Below the pieces are notes generated by a model. That model was given only the letters and a program-made list of their open reading frames with translations, searched no databases and was not told where the DNA came from. Position numbers and translations under genes: made by a program. Positions 62,752 through 64,000 of a DNA stretch of 64,000 bases are shown piece by piece. Source of the DNA: Clostridium sp. AM34-11AC. Its GTDB lineage: Bacteria > Bacillota > Clostridia > Lachnospirales > Lachnospiraceae. The stretch's first letter is position 1; each line of letters opens with the position of its first letter. The stretch spans positions 1 to 64,000 of the forward strand of contig NZ_QWGL01000004.1 of assembly GCF_003435375.1 (NCBI RefSeq), given 5' to 3'.

Positions 62752-64000
62752 TTAGATCGTTCCGTGCTTTTTGGACGGACGATCCTCTCTTTTTGTGAAC
62801 AGCATCTCAAATGCAGCAGCTACACGCTGTCTTGTCTCGGAAGCCTCGATGATATCGTCTACATATCCTCTCTTTGCTGCCGCAAGTGCACTTGCCTGCA
62901 TCTCATTATACTGTGCTGCTTTTTCATTGATCAGGGCTGCCGCATTGTCAGCCTTTGTGATCTCGTCAGCATACATGATCTTCACAGCCGGTACTGCTTC
63001 CATGACACCGATCTTCGCGTTCTTCCATGCGTATACAATGTCAGAACCGATGGACTTGCTGTTCATGGTAAGACCTGCTGTTCCGTTTGCCTTGCCGACA
63101 ACGACAGTTACCTTCGGAACGTCAGCGTTTGCGAATGCGTAGGTCAGGCGTGCTGCCGCCTTCGCGATCTTCTTCTCGTTGCATTTGCAGTTCTTGTAAC
63201 CATCTACATTGACGAGTGTAAGTACCGGGATCTCGAAAGCGTTGCAGAAGTTTACAAATGCTGCTGCTTTCTCACATCCTGCTGCGGTAAGGGCTGCGTC
63301 ATAAGTAGCAGTCTTCTCGCCGTCTGTATAAACTTCGCTACGATTTGCAACACAGCCAACGGTAGCTCCGTTTAAGCGGATAAATGCCGTTACCATCTCC
63401 GGTGCGTAGTCCTTCTTCATTTCCATGTAGAAGCTGTCATCAGAGATCATGGACAGTGCGATGGATGTATCGCCTGCGCAGTTCTCGATATCTGTGCAGA
63501 TTCTGTTTAAGTCATCCTCACATTCGCTGTAAGACATGTCATCCTCGTTGTTAGCCGGAAGGATGGAAACAAGGTTTCTGATCTCTGTGAAAATTTCTTT
63601 CTCGGAGCCAGTCGCGCATACGTTTCCTGTCTCTTTTGCCTGATACTCAGCGCTGGAATTATCAGCATCGTTCTCAGCGATTACAAACGGAGCATTCACA
63701 AACATTTTTGCGTCCTGTTCCATAAATGTGAAATCAGCCATTTCAGATGCCACAGCCATTCCGCCGCCGCAGTTTCCAAACACAGCCTGGATCTGCGGGA
63801 TCACACCGGATGCCATTGCCTGGCAGACATAAAGTTTGCCGAAGCCGTCCAGGGCATCCATGCTTTCCTGGAGTCTAAATCCTGCACAGTCAACCAGACC
63901 AACAATGGGTGCGCCCATTTTCATAGCCATACTATAGAGCTTCTCGATCTTCTCTGCGTGCATTTCGCCGATGGATCCGCCCATTACGGACGCGTCCTGG
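62752..64000 (-). CDS. mmdA: Carboxyltransferase of the MmdA/PCCB type (partial)
   Basis: The 3' part (about 416 residues) of an acyl-CoA carboxyltransferase: FGNCGGGMAVASEMADF, LVDCAGFRLQES and VGKANGTAGLTMNSKSIGSDIVYAW are the crotonase-like carboxyltransferase fold of MmdA/PccB. The frame stays open past an internal Met into QDASVMGGSIGEMH at the window edge, so the true start is beyond 64000. It moves CO2 from methylmalonyl-CoA (or a related acyl-CoA) to biotin. It is the first visible gene of the operon. Confidence 0.85.
   Translation of the reverse strand, partial: QDASVMGGSIGEMHAEKIEKLYSMAMKMGAPIVGLVDCAGFRLQESMDALDGFGKLYVCQAMASGVIPQIQAVFGNCGGGMAVASEMADFTFMEQDAKMFVNAPFVIAENDADNSSAEYQAKETGNVCATGSEKEIFTEIRNLVSILPANNEDDMSYSECEDDLNRICTDIENCAGDTSIALSMISDDSFYMEMKKDYAPEMVTAFIRLNGATVGCVANRSEVYTDGEKTATYDAALTAAGCEKAAAFVNFCNAFEIPVLTLVNVDGYKNCKCNEKKIAKAAARLTYAFANADVPKVTVVVGKANGTAGLTMNSKSIGSDIVYAWKNAKIGVMEAVPAVKIMYADEITKADNAAALINEKAAQYNEMQASALAAAKRGYVDDIIEASETRQRVAAAFEMLFTKREDRPSKKHGTI

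Overview
The window reads as a Lachnospiraceae-type (Clostridia) chromosome carrying an integrated temperate phage. The evidence is the spore-former genes (spoIIAA-spoIIAB-sigF, spoVA), the T-box-controlled valS, the CIRCE-controlled groESL, the sodium-pump decarboxylase operon and several families of unknown function typical of gut Clostridia. No rRNA, tRNA or CRISPR array was seen.

Region 1 (about 1-16.7 kb) is the early half of a prophage whose left end lies outside the window. A lysogeny block on the + strand (cI-like repressor, a nuclease-family paralogue, a large serine integrase) diverges at about 13.3-13.5 kb from a long leftward early operon. That operon holds two XRE regulators, small proteins, a SleB-type hydrolase, RecT, a PD-(D/E)XK exonuclease, a replisome organiser, a DnaC loader, RusA, DUF1351, small proteins and a late-regulator-like protein. 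It ends at back-to-back terminators near 3.9 kb. Further left, five genes joined by 4-nt overlaps (ParB-like, NeuD-like acetyltransferase, PIG-L deacetylase, WbqC-like, TET-associated-type glycosyltransferase) look like a sugar-decoration cassette, possibly for DNA hypermodification. A lone + strand gene at 3.2-3.9 kb encodes a PD-(D/E)XK-like protein ending in a 13-C tract. Its paralogue in the lysogeny block has lost the ExK residues.

Region 2 (about 17-29 kb) is host sequence, transcribed leftward: a nuclease-DUF2075 ATPase, spoVAC, spoVAB, spoVAA and a small membrane protein behind a SigF/SigG-like promoter, sigF-spoIIAB-spoIIAA, a TPR membrane protein with a small partner, folC, and valS behind a Val (GUA) T-box leader and a small Cys-rich protein.

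Region 3 (29-48 kb) begins with an uncharacterised three-gene operon (DUF5717-like giant helical protein, actin/Hsp70-like DUF5716-like protein, helical protein). Protein quality-control genes follow (engB, lon, clpX, clpP, tig, then groEL-groES under CIRCE), with a DUF4364 regulator, a DJ-1 protein, a DUF975 membrane protein and a CYTH phosphatase between them. A 133-bp MITE-like palindromic element sits upstream of clpP, with partial relatives near valS and the CYTH gene.

Region 4 (48-64 kb) holds an IclR regulator, a MocR-type regulator behind glnS, a KDG-kinase-like sugar kinase, two cell-surface proteins sharing a cadherin-like domain, and a biotin-dependent Na+-pumping decarboxylase operon. 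That operon contains two different carboxyltransferases, a membrane beta subunit, a biotin carrier and an enlarged lipoprotein-type gamma subunit. It runs off the right edge.
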